Source: Multifurca ochricompacta (taxonomy: Eukaryota; Basidiomycota; Agaricomycetes; Russulales; Russulaceae). Taken from it: DNA of 64,000 bases. The DNA is taken from the NCBI GenBank assembly GCA_022496185.1, contig WTXG01000112.1:57399-121398 (forward strand). The letters are read 5' to 3'. A model generated the notes under the pieces. The model was not told the DNA's origin. It did not search any database and was given only the letters and a program-made list of their open reading frames with translations. A program made the position numbers and the translations under genes. Shown here piece by piece: positions 31,529 through 42,083 of the stretch. Numbering within the stretch: position 1 is the stretch's first letter; each line of letters opens with the position of its first letter.

Positions 31529-31566
31529 TCACCCCTCTGTTACAGTGGTGCTTGCCTCAAGCACAC

Positions 31567-32709
31567 TCAGTCATCACCAGTGAGGTCTATGATACGAGGT
31601 GGGGCAATGCGAAGACGACGTCGACGAGGCAGATGGGAGCTGCCTATACCCCCAGCCTGGAGGACAGCACGCAGTTCTGGGTGGGGTGCAAAGTGAGAGG
31701 CAACTGCTGGCGTCATGCGAGGGTTGTTGGAGTATGCATAGGTTAAATAGGGATAGAGTCGATGATAAACATCACCACAAGACATAGCATGAACAGCAAG
31801 GCGGATATCCTGGTTGGCCCTCTCAGCCATTCGCCTCCAGTGTGCAAGGTTTCGGTGGGCTTCATCCAAACGCCGAGCACCATAACGGTAGCGAGACACC
31901 TCTGCCCAGGCCCCAGGGTCGTCCATGTCATCCAGAGCACCATTGACAATGGTGGTGAAGTTTTGATCAGCTTCAAAGAGTCGCTGTTGCATAGATGTGA
32001 GGATAGGATTGGGGCCGCGGTCAAAGCGTGGGTGTGGAGTGATGTAGAGGGGAATGTAGTATATTGGTTGATGAGCCCCCATAGTGAAGGCTATGCGTGG
32101 GTCAGGACGTCGATAATCATAGGCCAACCAACGAGCAACATTGATGCGACCAGCGTTGTCTGAGATGCGGTGATCGAAATAGTGGTGCGAATGTTCGTGA
32201 TTGCGCATGAAGGGGAGAGGGGGTGGGTCATACTGAGCAGCATGTTCTTGTTCTTCTTCGAGCTCCTGTTGGGTCTGTTGTACTATGGCGTCATCAGGGA
32301 GTTGACCAGACTCGGGCTCCAGAGAAGTGGGTCGATAGGTCGTGGCAGGGTCAACGGTCGGGGAATCATCAGCCTCCAGTCGCGCTCTGACTTCCTGCAG
32401 CAAAGTCAGCACCCTAGAACGAATCTCCTGGTCTATCGTTTGGTCCTGCGAGGCCAGAGTGATTGCCTGAGTTATATTTTCTACTGGGATGTCAGTCATG
32501 GTGAAGGAAAAGTGAGAAGGTGGTGTGGAGTTGGCGGAAGTCGATTCTGGTGAAGGAGGGAGAGTGGGAGCGTCAGAAGGTCGTAAAAGGGCACCCAGAG
32601 TGGCCGCATCATTGGCAGCCGCAATAGTTCGATCCAGGAAAGCAATGTCGATGATGGGAACTGGTGGGGTGTCGGTCTGGGATGGCAAAGCGGGGCGGGA
32701 CGTTGTCAT
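31567..32709 (-). CDS. Element C post-pol ORF, unknown protein (380 aa)
   Basis: The frame is open from a GTG at 32850, but the first ATG is 32709 (MTTSRPALPSQTD), which I prefer. It has a Pro/Ser-rich and acidic N-terminal half with a Gln/Glu-rich run (IVQQTQQELEEEQEHA). A globular middle (GRINVARWLAYDYRRPDPR, HQPIYYIPLYITPH) and a helical, Arg-rich end follow, finishing IIDLTGDD. I know no family for it. Its layout, the PIYYIPLYI and CGDVYHRL segments and its position suggest a distant relative of ORF2 in the A/B/D/E family, which is weak. It has no zinc knuckles. It lies 148 nt downstream of pol. Confidence 0.8.
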   Translation of the reverse strand: MTTSRPALPSQTDTPPVPIIDIAFLDRTIAAANDAATLGALLRPSDAPTLPPSPESTSANSTPPSHFSFTMTDIPVENITQAITLASQDQTIDQEIRSRVLTLLQEVRARLEADDSPTVDPATTYRPTSLEPESGQLPDDAIVQQTQQELEEEQEHAAQYDPPPLPFMRNHEHSHHYFDHRISDNAGRINVARWLAYDYRRPDPRIAFTMGAHQPIYYIPLYITPHPRFDRGPNPILTSMQQRLFEADQNFTTIVNGALDDMDDPGAWAEVSRYRYGARRLDEAHRNLAHWRRMAERANQDIRLAVHAMSCGDVYHRLYPYLTYAYSNNPRMTPAVASHFAPHPELRAVLQAGGIGSSHLPRRRRLRIAPPRIIDLTGDD

Positions 32710-32857
32710 TCTTGGGGTAGGTTTGAGAGATCGGCGTGGGGCAGAGAGACGAGTGAGGTTCTTGATACGAGCCAGAGTGGACACAACTTGTGGGACTAGA
32801 AAAGAAAACGCGAAAAGTCGATGAAAAACGCGAAAACCAACGAAAATCACCCCCCCC

Positions 32858-35800
32858 TTAAGGGAGGCGACGACCCTGGCGCCTAGATAACGAAGAATGG
32901 TACCTCGTGAGAAGGTCTGGGGCGTGACAGTCGTCCTTATCTACCCAAGAGTTTTCACTGGTCGGATAACCAACCCAGCTGACTAGATACTGAAGCTTCT
33001 TCTGACGTCCAAAGAACCGGTGAGCTAAGATGGCGGCAACTTCATATTGTTCTTCCTCGTTGACAAGGTCTGGCGGGGGACGTAAATAGTTGGGGCCATG
33101 AGCCGTTGTTTCACGATAAGGAGATAACAGGTTAGCATGGAATACATTGTGGATGTGCATGTGAGTGGGCAAGGACAAACGAAAAGCGAGAGGAGATATT
33201 TGTGCAGTAATTGTAAACGGGCCATAACGCCGAGGAGCGAGCTTGGTCGAGGGGAAGTATGTTTTTAAATGCTTTCCCTCGAGCCATACTTGCGCGCCGA
33301 CGACGAAGTCGGGGTTGGGCGGTGGAACCGAAGCGGATGTTCGAAACGCACGCTCTGCGTGAGAGCGCGCAGTTTGTAAGTTCTGTAATCGTTCGTTGAC
33401 CTGAGGGACGTGCGTCTCGTGTATTTGCGCATTCCAATCGAAAGTGACGCCGTGGAGAAGTTCATGTGGAGAGAGTTTTGTTCGATCGTGTGACCAGGTA
33501 TTATGGACATACTCAGCTAAAGGGAGATAATCGGGCCACCGATATTGGTCATCGCCCAGCCAAAGGCGTAAGTATTGCTCTAGCCACAGGTTCATGCGCT
33601 CGCTAGCTCCGTCGGTTTGTGGGTGAAAGGCCGTCGATAGGTTTTGTTGAATTTGCAGAACATCAGCGAGCGCGCGGGTAAAATGGGAAGTGAAACAGGG
33701 GTCTCTGTCGGAAAGAATGCGCCTTGGGACTCCAAAGAATGGAAATAGATGTCTATAGTATAATATGGCGATTCCTTCACCAGTGATATCTTTAGAACAT
33801 GGTATAAATTTTGCTGCTTTCGTACATCCTTGGTCGACGATCGTTAACACAGCATCGTACCGACCTGATGATGGGAGATCTGTAATGAGGTCCATAGCCA
33901 CGTACTGGAATGGACCAGCGGTGGCGGGTACGTCCAAGGGATACGATGGTGTTTTCCCCACCAGTCGAGGTTTATTCTCCTGACATGTGGCGCATCCACG
34001 TATGTATTCGCGTACGAACGGCTTTAGATCCGGCCCTTCGTACTCTTGTTGGATCCTTCGTGTCGTTTTGTCAACGCCTGGATGTCCCGCCAGTAAGTGA
34101 TCGTGATACCGCTGAAGAATTTCGCGGCGTTCGGAGAGCGTCCGGGGAAACGGGAGTTTGTCGTCAGTCACTGTCTTGATAAATAATTTATCGGGGAGGA
34201 CTGTAACCTCTTGGTTGTCGTCCTCGCCATGATCTGCATCGGGTCGACGAGATAACATATCGGCAATGGTGTGTAATTTTCCTGGGACGTGCTCAAGCGA
34301 GAAATCAAAGTCTGCAAGCTCCTGGAGCCAACGAGCTTGTCTACGATTCAATTTTTGTGGTTCTTTAAAGTACTGAAGGTTATTGTGATCAGTACGAATT
34401 AGGACTTTATGTCTAGCACCCATGAGATATTGTCGCCAGGAGCGGAGTGCGACGATGACTGCAAACAACTCGCGATCATAGATATCCCAGTTCCTTTGTG
34501 TCGCATCCAGTGTTTTTGATAGATAAGCGATTGGGTGAAGGCGTCCTTCGGAATCCTCTTGACTGAGGGTGGCGCCCAGTGCGTATCCTGACGCGTCGGT
34601 ATCTACGATGAAAGGTTTACCGAAGTCGGGTTGGGCTAAGACTGGCTGAGATGTGACTCGTCGTTTTAGAGTATCGAAAGCGTTTTGTTCTTCTGTCGTC
34701 CAGCGCCAAGTTTTCTTTATACTAGTCAGAGCGTTTAGTGGGGCTGCGATTTTACTGAATCCCTGAATGAATCGTCGATAGAACTGGCAGAACCCCAGAA
34801 AGGATCGGACCTCTTTGACATTTGTGGGCGTTTTCCAGGTGGCGACGCCTTCTACTTTTACAGGATCCATATGTACGCGGTCAGCCTCCAAAATGAGACC
34901 TAAGTATTCGATACGTGTTTGTTCAAATGAGCATTTCTCCGGTTTAAGATAGAGGTCCAAATTACTAAGTTTATTCAAGATGTGATGTACTTTTGCGCGA
35001 TGATTGACCAGATCGTGATCAGTATGGATGAGGATATCATCCATGTAAACGGTGAACCAAGCCCTTCCGTTAGCGTCGCACTCGTCCAGTTCCTTTCGGA
35101 ATTCAGCATTCATCATAGTTTGAAAGGTTGCTGGAGAGTTAGTCAACCCAAAGAACATCACATTTGGTTCAAAGAGACCGCGGTTCGTTTTGAATGCCGC
35201 CTTCCAGCGATCTTCTGGGACGATGCGTATATTGTTATAGCCCCAGCGTATGTCCATCTTTGTGAATAAGGTACTACCGCGGACGCGGTCTATTAATTCT
35301 GGGATCAGCGGAAGAGGATACGTATTACGGATCGTCCAGTCATTTAGCTTTCGATAATCTTGTACGGGTCGGAGCTTGCCGTCTTTCTTCTTAATGAAAA
35401 AGAAGGGGGACGCGTAGGGTGATTTCGACTCCTGAATATACCCCTTTTGTAAATGTTCCTCCAGAAATTTGTTTAATGCATCTTGCTCTCCTGGTCCGAG
35501 AGGGTAGATCTTGCAATCTAGAGTGGCTGGTGCATCGGGTTTTAATTCGATTCGATGATCCCAGGGGCGCGGCGCTGGGAAGCGCTGTGCCTCCTCGTTG
35601 CTAAAGACTTTGTGATGTTCATGATATTCAGGAGGTACGACCTGGTCCCACGATCTGTCTATTTTATCTTGCGCCTTGATGGCAAGTTCTTGTGCAATAT
35701 TGAGACGTCGGATCCTGTCGCTAGGGAGGGCGAAGTGGATCTGTTGATTTAGTCGTCCGTTCTGCCAGTCGATTTGTGGATTTGTTGCAGCAAACCAAGG

Positions 35801-36157
35801 GTACCCTAGGATCATATCGTCAGTGCCGATGGATGCGATGTAGAAGCGATGCCGTTGGAGTCTGTCGTCAGTAGATACTAGTAGATCAACACATTGGGTG
35901 ATTTTATTAGTGGCGTTAGGGGATCCATCTGCGTTTTGGAGTTGTTTTGGAATCGTCAAACGTTTAACTGGGAATCTGTTTCTGATAACCGTCCGATAAC
36001 TGATGAAATTTTCCGTGGCTCCACTGTCCACAAGTGCTTGTATATGGGCCTCTTTTTTTGTCACTCCATGTAGGGGAACAGATATTTTCATTGCTCTGAG
36101 TGGTGATCTGAATACATGATGTGATACTAGTGCTCGAATGAAGGCCGCGCCATTCAA
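32858..36157 (-). CDS. pol: Element C pol polyprotein with chromodomain
   Basis: About 1,099 residues without a stop. In order they hold protease (ALVDSGATENFIS, start), RT (YMDDILIHT), RNase H (VDTDASGYALGA) and integrase with an HHCC finger (HLLAGHPGVDKT and CATCQENK). The integrase core has VAMDLITDLP, SDRDPCF and TDGASERMN (DD35E). A GPF/Y-type RYGPFTITAQISPLAFRL and a C-terminal chromodomain (YEVAAILAHRF to NSWVDKDDC) finish it. There is no ATG; the frame begins after an upstream TGA inside gag and overlaps gag in the -1 frame. Confidence 0.95.
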   Translation of the reverse strand: MNGAAFIRALVSHHVFRSPLRAMKISVPLHGVTKKEAHIQALVDSGATENFISYRTVIRNRFPVKRLTIPKQLQNADGSPNATNKITQCVDLLVSTDDRLQRHRFYIASIGTDDMILGYPWFAATNPQIDWQNGRLNQQIHFALPSDRIRRLNIAQELAIKAQDKIDRSWDQVVPPEYHEHHKVFSNEEAQRFPAPRPWDHRIELKPDAPATLDCKIYPLGPGEQDALNKFLEEHLQKGYIQESKSPYASPFFFIKKKDGKLRPVQDYRKLNDWTIRNTYPLPLIPELIDRVRGSTLFTKMDIRWGYNNIRIVPEDRWKAAFKTNRGLFEPNVMFFGLTNSPATFQTMMNAEFRKELDECDANGRAWFTVYMDDILIHTDHDLVNHRAKVHHILNKLSNLDLYLKPEKCSFEQTRIEYLGLILEADRVHMDPVKVEGVATWKTPTNVKEVRSFLGFCQFYRRFIQGFSKIAAPLNALTSIKKTWRWTTEEQNAFDTLKRRVTSQPVLAQPDFGKPFIVDTDASGYALGATLSQEDSEGRLHPIAYLSKTLDATQRNWDIYDRELFAVIVALRSWRQYLMGARHKVLIRTDHNNLQYFKEPQKLNRRQARWLQELADFDFSLEHVPGKLHTIADMLSRRPDADHGEDDNQEVTVLPDKLFIKTVTDDKLPFPRTLSERREILQRYHDHLLAGHPGVDKTTRRIQQEYEGPDLKPFVREYIRGCATCQENKPRLVGKTPSYPLDVPATAGPFQYVAMDLITDLPSSGRYDAVLTIVDQGCTKAAKFIPCSKDITGEGIAILYYRHLFPFFGVPRRILSDRDPCFTSHFTRALADVLQIQQNLSTAFHPQTDGASERMNLWLEQYLRLWLGDDQYRWPDYLPLAEYVHNTWSHDRTKLSPHELLHGVTFDWNAQIHETHVPQVNERLQNLQTARSHAERAFRTSASVPPPNPDFVVGAQVWLEGKHLKTYFPSTKLAPRRYGPFTITAQISPLAFRLSLPTHMHIHNVFHANLLSPYRETTAHGPNYLRPPPDLVNEEEQYEVAAILAHRFFGRQKKLQYLVSWVGYPTSENSWVDKDDCHAPDLLTRYHSSLSRRQGRRLP

Positions 36158-37830
36158 GCGATATAAAAATCCTCATCTCCTTTGAATTGATTCTGTAGCT
36201 CCAATCGTTGTTCATCAGTCATGGTCTTTAGCGCAGCCGCCAACGCGGGAATGCTAATTGCAGAGACGGAGGGTGCCGTGAGCGCTGGGGAGGGGCCTGC
36301 AGGCGCAGCGGGTACTGCTGCGGTTGTAGGTGTCACCTCCGAGATGGTGGCAGTTCGAGCCGGCGCGTTTGCACTAGATCTAGGTTTTTTGTTTGGGCAG
36401 TCACGAACTAGGTGACCTCGTCGGCCGCATTCAAAACAACGTCCTTCTTTCTTATATTGCTCCTTTTCTTCAGCAGTGACAGCCTTCTTTATAGTGTCTA
36501 CATCCATGGCGTTAGGATCGCGTTTCCTGTAAAAGGTGAACTTGTTTCCACGCGGAGACGGATCTGTGTTCTTTTTCTTGCCAACGATGCCTCGGAGAAA
36601 GACCCAGTTAGCTTGGTGTCGTCTAGCTGAGTCAGTGGCCTCTTCTAGCGTTTGCGGCTGGTCCTGGGTCAGGATTGTGGTAGCGAGTCCAGTGGGTAGT
36701 CCGCGATAGAAGTACTGTCGCACACTGGCGTCATCCAGATGTAGCTCGGCCCGAACGGCTAGATCGCGGAACTCTGCGATATAATCATCAATGTTGCCAT
36801 CTTTCATTTGTAACTTCTCGAGCGCTTGTAGCGCTCTTTGTCCGGCTGCTATGTCGGACCAGGCGGCAATGAAGGTCTGCCGGAAGACATCCCACGGCCG
36901 TTGAACTCTAATTCTATTTTGAGCGATGTCGACTAGCCAACTGGTCTGCTCTTCGACCCATCGATCGACTTTCGGTCCTCTCATCAACGCCAATACGTAC
37001 GCTATGCGGCTCTGCTCATCTAGGATGGTGGCCGCATATTTGTTCAAAAACAAATGCAATTCAAGCTGAGCAAACCATCGTTTTGCCGTGGAGCGATCTC
37101 CCTCGAAGAAAGGTGGGGGTGCTCCCTCAATTCGTCCCGCTACTGGGATGTTTGGCGCTAACCCTGGTGCAGGACCGAGTGGGCCTCCTCCTGGTGGGCC
37201 TCCTCCTGGTGGGCCTCCTCCTGGTGGGCCTCCTCCTCCTCCTGGGCCACTTCCTCCACCTCCTGGTGGGCCACCTCCTGACAAGGTTTGTCCCGTTCCT
37301 GTAAATTGGGGAGGGATCGTCGTTTGGATGGACGCTCCGAAGGAAAGCCTTCGGGGTCGTCCCGGGGTTGTACTGACTGTGGTAGGGAATGCTGTCGTCA
37401 TCGACGTCGTCGGGTTGCTCAGGAGTGAGGCTGTTGGTGGTAACGTGGGGAGCGCAATGGGTGTGAGGAAAGGTTCCTCAGGTAAGTTCAGTCCAGTTTC
37501 TTCGGGTGCTACGCGTACTGCTTCAATCTGACTCAAGTTATTAGGGTGTATGTGGTACCAAACGCCTCGGTACCAGTCAATGGCAAGATTGGTTTGTCGA
37601 TACGGAACCCAGTAACCGCGGAAGGGAACGTCTTGTTCGCGCGCTTCAAGCCAACGCGCGGATCGCTTCAGATGCTGAGGAAGGTTGTCACTGGTCCTAG
37701 GAGGGAGTACAAAAGGAAATCGAATAGAAGTCGTGGTGTCGGGAGTCGGGGCAAGGGACGCGTCGTCGTCTCCTTGCGATTCGGGTGCGTTTCTCTGGTT
37801 TCTATGAAGTCTGTAAGTCTGTTCTAATGT
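36154..37830 (-). CDS. gag: Element C gag, intact (about 558 aa)
   Basis: The frame opens inside the LTR and passes through the primer site. The first ATG is only at residue 145 (37401), after a conserved Tyr/Trp-rich N-terminal region (YWVPYRQTNLAIDWYRG) that resembles the same region of B. A Gly/Pro-rich repeat (37163-37290), the Gag domain (RWFAQLELHLFLNKY to GLPTGLATTIL) and a zinc knuckle CFECGRRGHLVRDC follow. The end GAT TTT TAT ATC GCT TGA overlaps pol. Confidence 0.92.
   Translation of the reverse strand, partial: TLEQTYRLHRNQRNAPESQGDDDASLAPTPDTTTSIRFPFVLPPRTSDNLPQHLKRSARWLEAREQDVPFRGYWVPYRQTNLAIDWYRGVWYHIHPNNLSQIEAVRVAPEETGLNLPEEPFLTPIALPTLPPTASLLSNPTTSMTTAFPTTVSTTPGRPRRLSFGASIQTTIPPQFTGTGQTLSGGGPPGGGGSGPGGGGGPPGGGPPGGGPPGGGPLGPAPGLAPNIPVAGRIEGAPPPFFEGDRSTAKRWFAQLELHLFLNKYAATILDEQSRIAYVLALMRGPKVDRWVEEQTSWLVDIAQNRIRVQRPWDVFRQTFIAAWSDIAAGQRALQALEKLQMKDGNIDDYIAEFRDLAVRAELHLDDASVRQYFYRGLPTGLATTILTQDQPQTLEEATDSARRHQANWVFLRGIVGKKKNTDPSPRGNKFTFYRKRDPNAMDVDTIKKAVTAEEKEQYKKEGRCFECGRRGHLVRDCPNKKPRSSANAPARTATISEVTPTTAAVPAAPAGPSPALTAPSVSAISIPALAAALKTMTDEQRLELQNQFKGDEDFYIA
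36165..36172 (-). promoter_or_regulatory. Gag-pol -1 frameshift motif of C
   Basis: On the minus strand GGATTTTT lies between the last upstream stop of the pol frame and the gag stop. The same octamer lies at the gag-pol joint of B and D. The only way between frames is -1 within about 15 nt. Confidence 0.6.
37815..37825 (-). promoter_or_regulatory. Self-complementary primer-binding site of C
   Basis: AGAACAGACTT on the minus strand lies two bases inside the 5' LTR. It is the exact reverse complement of AAGTCTGTTCT (minus strand, 38090-38080) in the LTR, 36 nt after a TATTTAA box. This is the same arrangement as B, with an unrelated 11-mer. Confidence 0.78.
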
Positions 37831-38407
37831 CACAGCCAGGTGCGTGCTGTGTCAAAGGTCAAGTAGTGGTTCAGATAACAAGTCAATGTCGAGGTTCCAA
37901 GGTCAAGACAAGGTCGATTCAAAGCCCTTCGAAGTCAAAGCGGGCGCGTGCGAGAGGCGAGTTCGAACAGAGACACTAAGTCTTGTCACAAGATACTGGG
38001 GTGAAGACTCCCAAGTCGCGTCTTGGAGAGCTCAAGTGGATTCAGTCAGTGAGTTCTGAACACCTGTATTGAATACAAGAGAACAGACTTAAAGTCTGTT
38101 CGTCTCAGAACTACATAGGTTAAATACAGTCCAGTCGCTATCAGAGATCAAGGTCTAGCCAGTAAGATAGGGTGATGTAGATATAGTAGAATGATATCAT
38201 AACTATGTCATAGTGATCTCATGGCTACGTCAAACTACGTCATGTAAGTACAAAGGATGGGCTAGACCAAGACACAAACAAGCAACAGAGGGGTTGCGCC
38301 CTCTGTGATATACAGTCAGTTAACCTAGTTAGATAGATCAGCTGATACAGCCCATGCAGTCGTTCCAGATAGTCAAGACGAAAAGAAAGGAAAATCAAAC
38401 TGTCACA
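37828..38407 (-). repeat. Element C 5' LTR
   Basis: 580 bp, nearly identical to 30949-31528. It contains TATTTAA (minus strand 38126-38120), the predicted start and a GAACAGACTTAAAGTCTGTTC hairpin around it. Confidence 0.95.
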
Positions 38408-41213
38408 ATGCTATTGACTTTGTACCAGACATACCTGCAGCAATAGATTGCAAAATCTATCCTCTGTCCCAACAGGAACAGGTTGCACTTACTACCTTCC
38501 TTGAAGAACAATTGGCAAAGGGATACATCTGACCATTGAAGTCACAATATGCCTCTCCCTTCTTCTTTATTAAGAAAAAGGATGGCAAACTTAGACCAGT
38601 CCAAGACTATCAACAGATTAATACCTACACTGTGAAGAATACCTATCCATTGCCCCTGATCTCTGAACTCATTGACACTATGAGAGACAAATCACTCTTC
38701 TCAAAGATGGACATACACTGGGGTTATAACAATGTCAGAATAAGAGAGGGGGATCAGGGCAAAGCTGCCTTTAAGACTAACCAAGGGTTGTTTGAACCCA
38801 ATGTCATGTTCTTCAGCCTTACCAACTCGCCAGCCATGTTCCAGTCCATGATGAATCATATCTTCTGTGACCTCATCCTCACTGGCAAAGTGGTGGTATA
38901 TATGGATGACATTCTAGTTGCAACTACAAACAACCTGGACCATCATTGGGAACAAGTACATCAAGTATTGGACATTCTACATGAACATGATTTATATCTC
39001 AAACCAGCCAAATGTTCCTTTGAACAATGAAGTGTCGAATACCTAGGAGTCATCCTTGAAGGAGGACAGGTACAAATGGACCTGATAAAAGTACAAGGAA
39101 TCTGAGAATGGCCCACCCCCACATGTGTAAAGGATGTATGATCCTTCATTGGGTTCTGCAATTTCTATTGACGTTTTGTACAATGGTTTTCAGGCATTGC
39201 CCAGCCTCTGAATGGATTGTTGAAAAAGGATGTACCCTGGCATTGGGGAGTGGACCAACAATGAGCCTTCAAACAGATCCAAGACATTGTGGGGTCTGAA
39301 CCTGTCCTCCTGCAACCAGATCTGCAAAAGCCATTTGAACTGGAAGTTGATGTGTCCCACTTTGCCAATGGAGCAGTACTAAACCAGAGGGATGTCACAG
39401 GAGCCCTGCATCCAGTAGCCTTCTACTCCAAAACCTTCTCCCCAGCTGAACAAAATTACAACATTTGGGATAGAGAGCTGTTAGCCATCATAAAAGCCCT
39501 ATGCCATTGGCAACCTTATCTGGTGGGAACCCTCACAAAACCATCATCCATACAGACCACTCTAATCTGCTGTATTGGAAGGAGCCACATAAAATCAGTC
39601 AATGAGTGGCCCGGGAAGTGCTAGAACTGGAAGAGTACAACTTCACATTAAAGCACATTGCCGGAAGTCATAATGCATGTGCAGATGCTCTGTCATGATG
39701 ATCTGACTTGAATAGCAGCAAGAAAGACAACGATGATACCGTGGTACTCCCCAAGGCAGTATTCGTGAAGACAGCAGTTGTCAGTCTTCACAAAATGGAT
39801 CTGTGGGCTCAAGTGTCACAGAATATGGACCAACAACTATGCCAGTTGTGGGCAGATGCACATAATCTGAAGAAGAATAATGGCTTATGGTGGAAGGATG
39901 GGGATTGTCTCATTGTCACTGGTGGCAACAACATTAAGAGGGGGGTGATCCATTTTCACCATGATCTCCCCTCTGCAGGCCACCCCAGCATTGCTAACAC
40001 ATATGCCCTGGCCAAACAAGATTATTGGTGGCCAAACATGAAGAAGGACATGGAGAGCTACATGAAAGGATGTGCAGATTGTCAAGCCAACAAAGTAAAC
40101 ACACATCCACACCCACCAGCAATATTCCCAATCACTCCGACAACCTCGCTACCATTCCAAACCATTGCCATGGACTTCATTGTCAAACTGCCAAACTCCA
40201 AAGGTTTCAACTCCATCCTGACCATCACAGACCATGACTACTCCAAGGCAGCACTGTTCATACCCTGCAACAAGTCCATTACAGCCGAAGGGGTAGCCAA
40301 ACTTTACCTGGACCACATCTACAGACACTATGGCCTACCTGAAAAGATCATCTCAGATCAGGACCCACACTTCACTTCAGCATTTGCCAGAGCCCTCTGT
40401 AAAACTCTGGACATAACCCAGAACATTTCAACAGCCTACCACCCACAGACTGATGGACAATTGGAAAGGACAAATCAATGGTTGGAGCAGTACCTTCAGT
40501 TCTGGTGCAATGGACAACAAGACAACTGGGCTGACTGGCTGGCAACAGCAGAGTTTGCACATAATTCTTAGCCCAATGGCACCACTAAAACCTCCCCATT
40601 CTCACTTATCATGGGATGGACACCGCGAACCACATGGAATAACAAACCCATGAACGTCCCATCAGCTGCGCAACGTATCAGCCAATGGGAAGAGATCAGG
40701 AAATCTGCCAATGAAAACCTGTTGAAGGCACAAAAGACCCTGTTGGAAAAACCCTCAAGTTTCACACCTTATCAAGTCAATGATCTCATATGGTTGGAAG
40801 GAAAGAATATTCACATGTCACATCCAACAGCCAAGTTAGCACCCCAACATCACAGACCCTTCATGATAACAAAGAAGCTGTCAGATGTGTCATACGAACT
40901 CGAACTTCCACCCACATGGAAAATTCATCTGGTCTTCCACACCCAACTTCTGACACCTTACAAAGAAACATCCCTACATGGGGAAAACTTCCCAAGACCC
41001 CCTCCTGAATTAGTCAATGGAGAAGCAGAATGGGAAGTGGAACAGATTCTAGACTCCTTATGTAAAGGCTGAGGGCACAAATTGCATTACCTAGTCAAGT
41101 GGAAGGGATTCCCAGACTCCAACAACTCATGGGAACTGGCCAGGAATATCTTTGCCCTGGTCCTTATCTCGGAGTTTCACAACCAACACCCAGAAGTGCC
41201 TAGAGACAGTTAA
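38408..41213 (+). pseudogene. pol: Element D pol, second part (RT to chromodomain)
   Basis: RT (YMDDILVAT near 38900), RNase H, HHCC/DD35E integrase and chromodomain are recognisable, with at least eight stops and some frameshifts. Several stops are CGA to TGA (for example near 38530, 39103, 39139 and 39168). One is a TGG to TGA change (39028). The segment 39708-40571 codes an almost complete integrase core. It ends in TAA at 41211, in frame with ORF2. Confidence 0.9.
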
Positions 41214-41291
41214 AAGGAATGGCTTTCAGACCCTGACCAAACCCCCCAGTACATGCTCTCCCAGCAACATTCTAACACCATACAATCCATC

Positions 41292-42026
41292 ATGTCTTTT
41301 GTCACTGCCAATGCCACTGTCAATGCTTTCACCTCCTCCATCATAGTTGTCGAGAACTTCCCCGCTGCTCACCCTTCCACACATCCTTCCTCTCCTATTG
41401 ATTTTGAAGCCACAGAGGTGCAGGTCAAGAACCAGTCTCCTAACCCCAACAACGACTTCAATCACTGTGAGGAGCCACACCCAAACAATCTATTGGGTAT
41501 GGAGTTGGACAATGAAGTCCCTGAGTTCCCATTCTTCACAAACAACCCGAACTCGTCAATGTACTTCCCGCTTGAGATCACCATGGTGGATGGGACCACT
41601 GCCATAGCTAAGTACATCTTCTATACCAATGGAGGGATGGATGTCATGGGATGTATGAAGAAGAATGGCCCTGTCTATGGGGCACCAGTTTACTTGGAGG
41701 AAAGGCACACAGGCCACCTCCACCATACAATGAGTGATGAGCAGCTCAGGCATCTGGCTGCCAAGGACTCCTGAGCTTTCATGATCAATGAAGTAATGAA
41801 TGACATGCGCCTTCTGCATCTCAAAGCTGAGGTAATGAGACTGTGGAAGAACCTGACATTGTGCACCATGCTCAACAGACAGTACCGGGAGTATGCAAAG
41901 CAGATGTCAAGGCTGACCAGTGGGATGTTCCAGGTGGAACAAGAGTTGACAGAGATCAGGAAGAGGTTAGAGAAGGGGGATGCATATCAGACCATCACAG
42001 AAAGGTACACCAACACCTATGCATGA
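41292..42026 (+). pseudogene. Element D post-pol ORF2, one nonsense codon
   Basis: The ATG at 41292 aligns with B. The protein core (EFPFFTNNPNSSMYFPLEI, YTNGGMDVMGCMKKNGPVY) and the C-terminal helix (KGDAYQTI) are kept. A TGA at 41772 replaces a cysteine codon (TGC in B). Frame is otherwise intact despite heavy CpG loss. Confidence 0.85.
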
Positions 42027-42083
42027 CCCCTCCCTCTGTGATCATTGGGGGCCACCCTGACATTGTTACCAAATCAATTCAAA

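Larger units (their letters stand above)
30949..38407 (-). mobile_element. Ty3/gypsy chromovirus C, young and apparently intact
   Basis: It has two 580-bp LTRs (30949-31528, 37828-38407) in which I noticed only one difference (CAGACAGTC versus CAGATAGTC). The TSD is ATGCT (30944-30948, 38408-38412). Gag, pol and a large post-pol ORF are all open. CpG is normal, unlike the D sequence on both sides. It is a different chromovirus family from A/B/D/E. Confidence 0.96.

Noticed and set aside
37083..37531. Plus-strand Pro/Gly-rich ORFs in 37083-37531.
   Set aside because: They mirror the GC-rich gag repeat of element C on the other strand.
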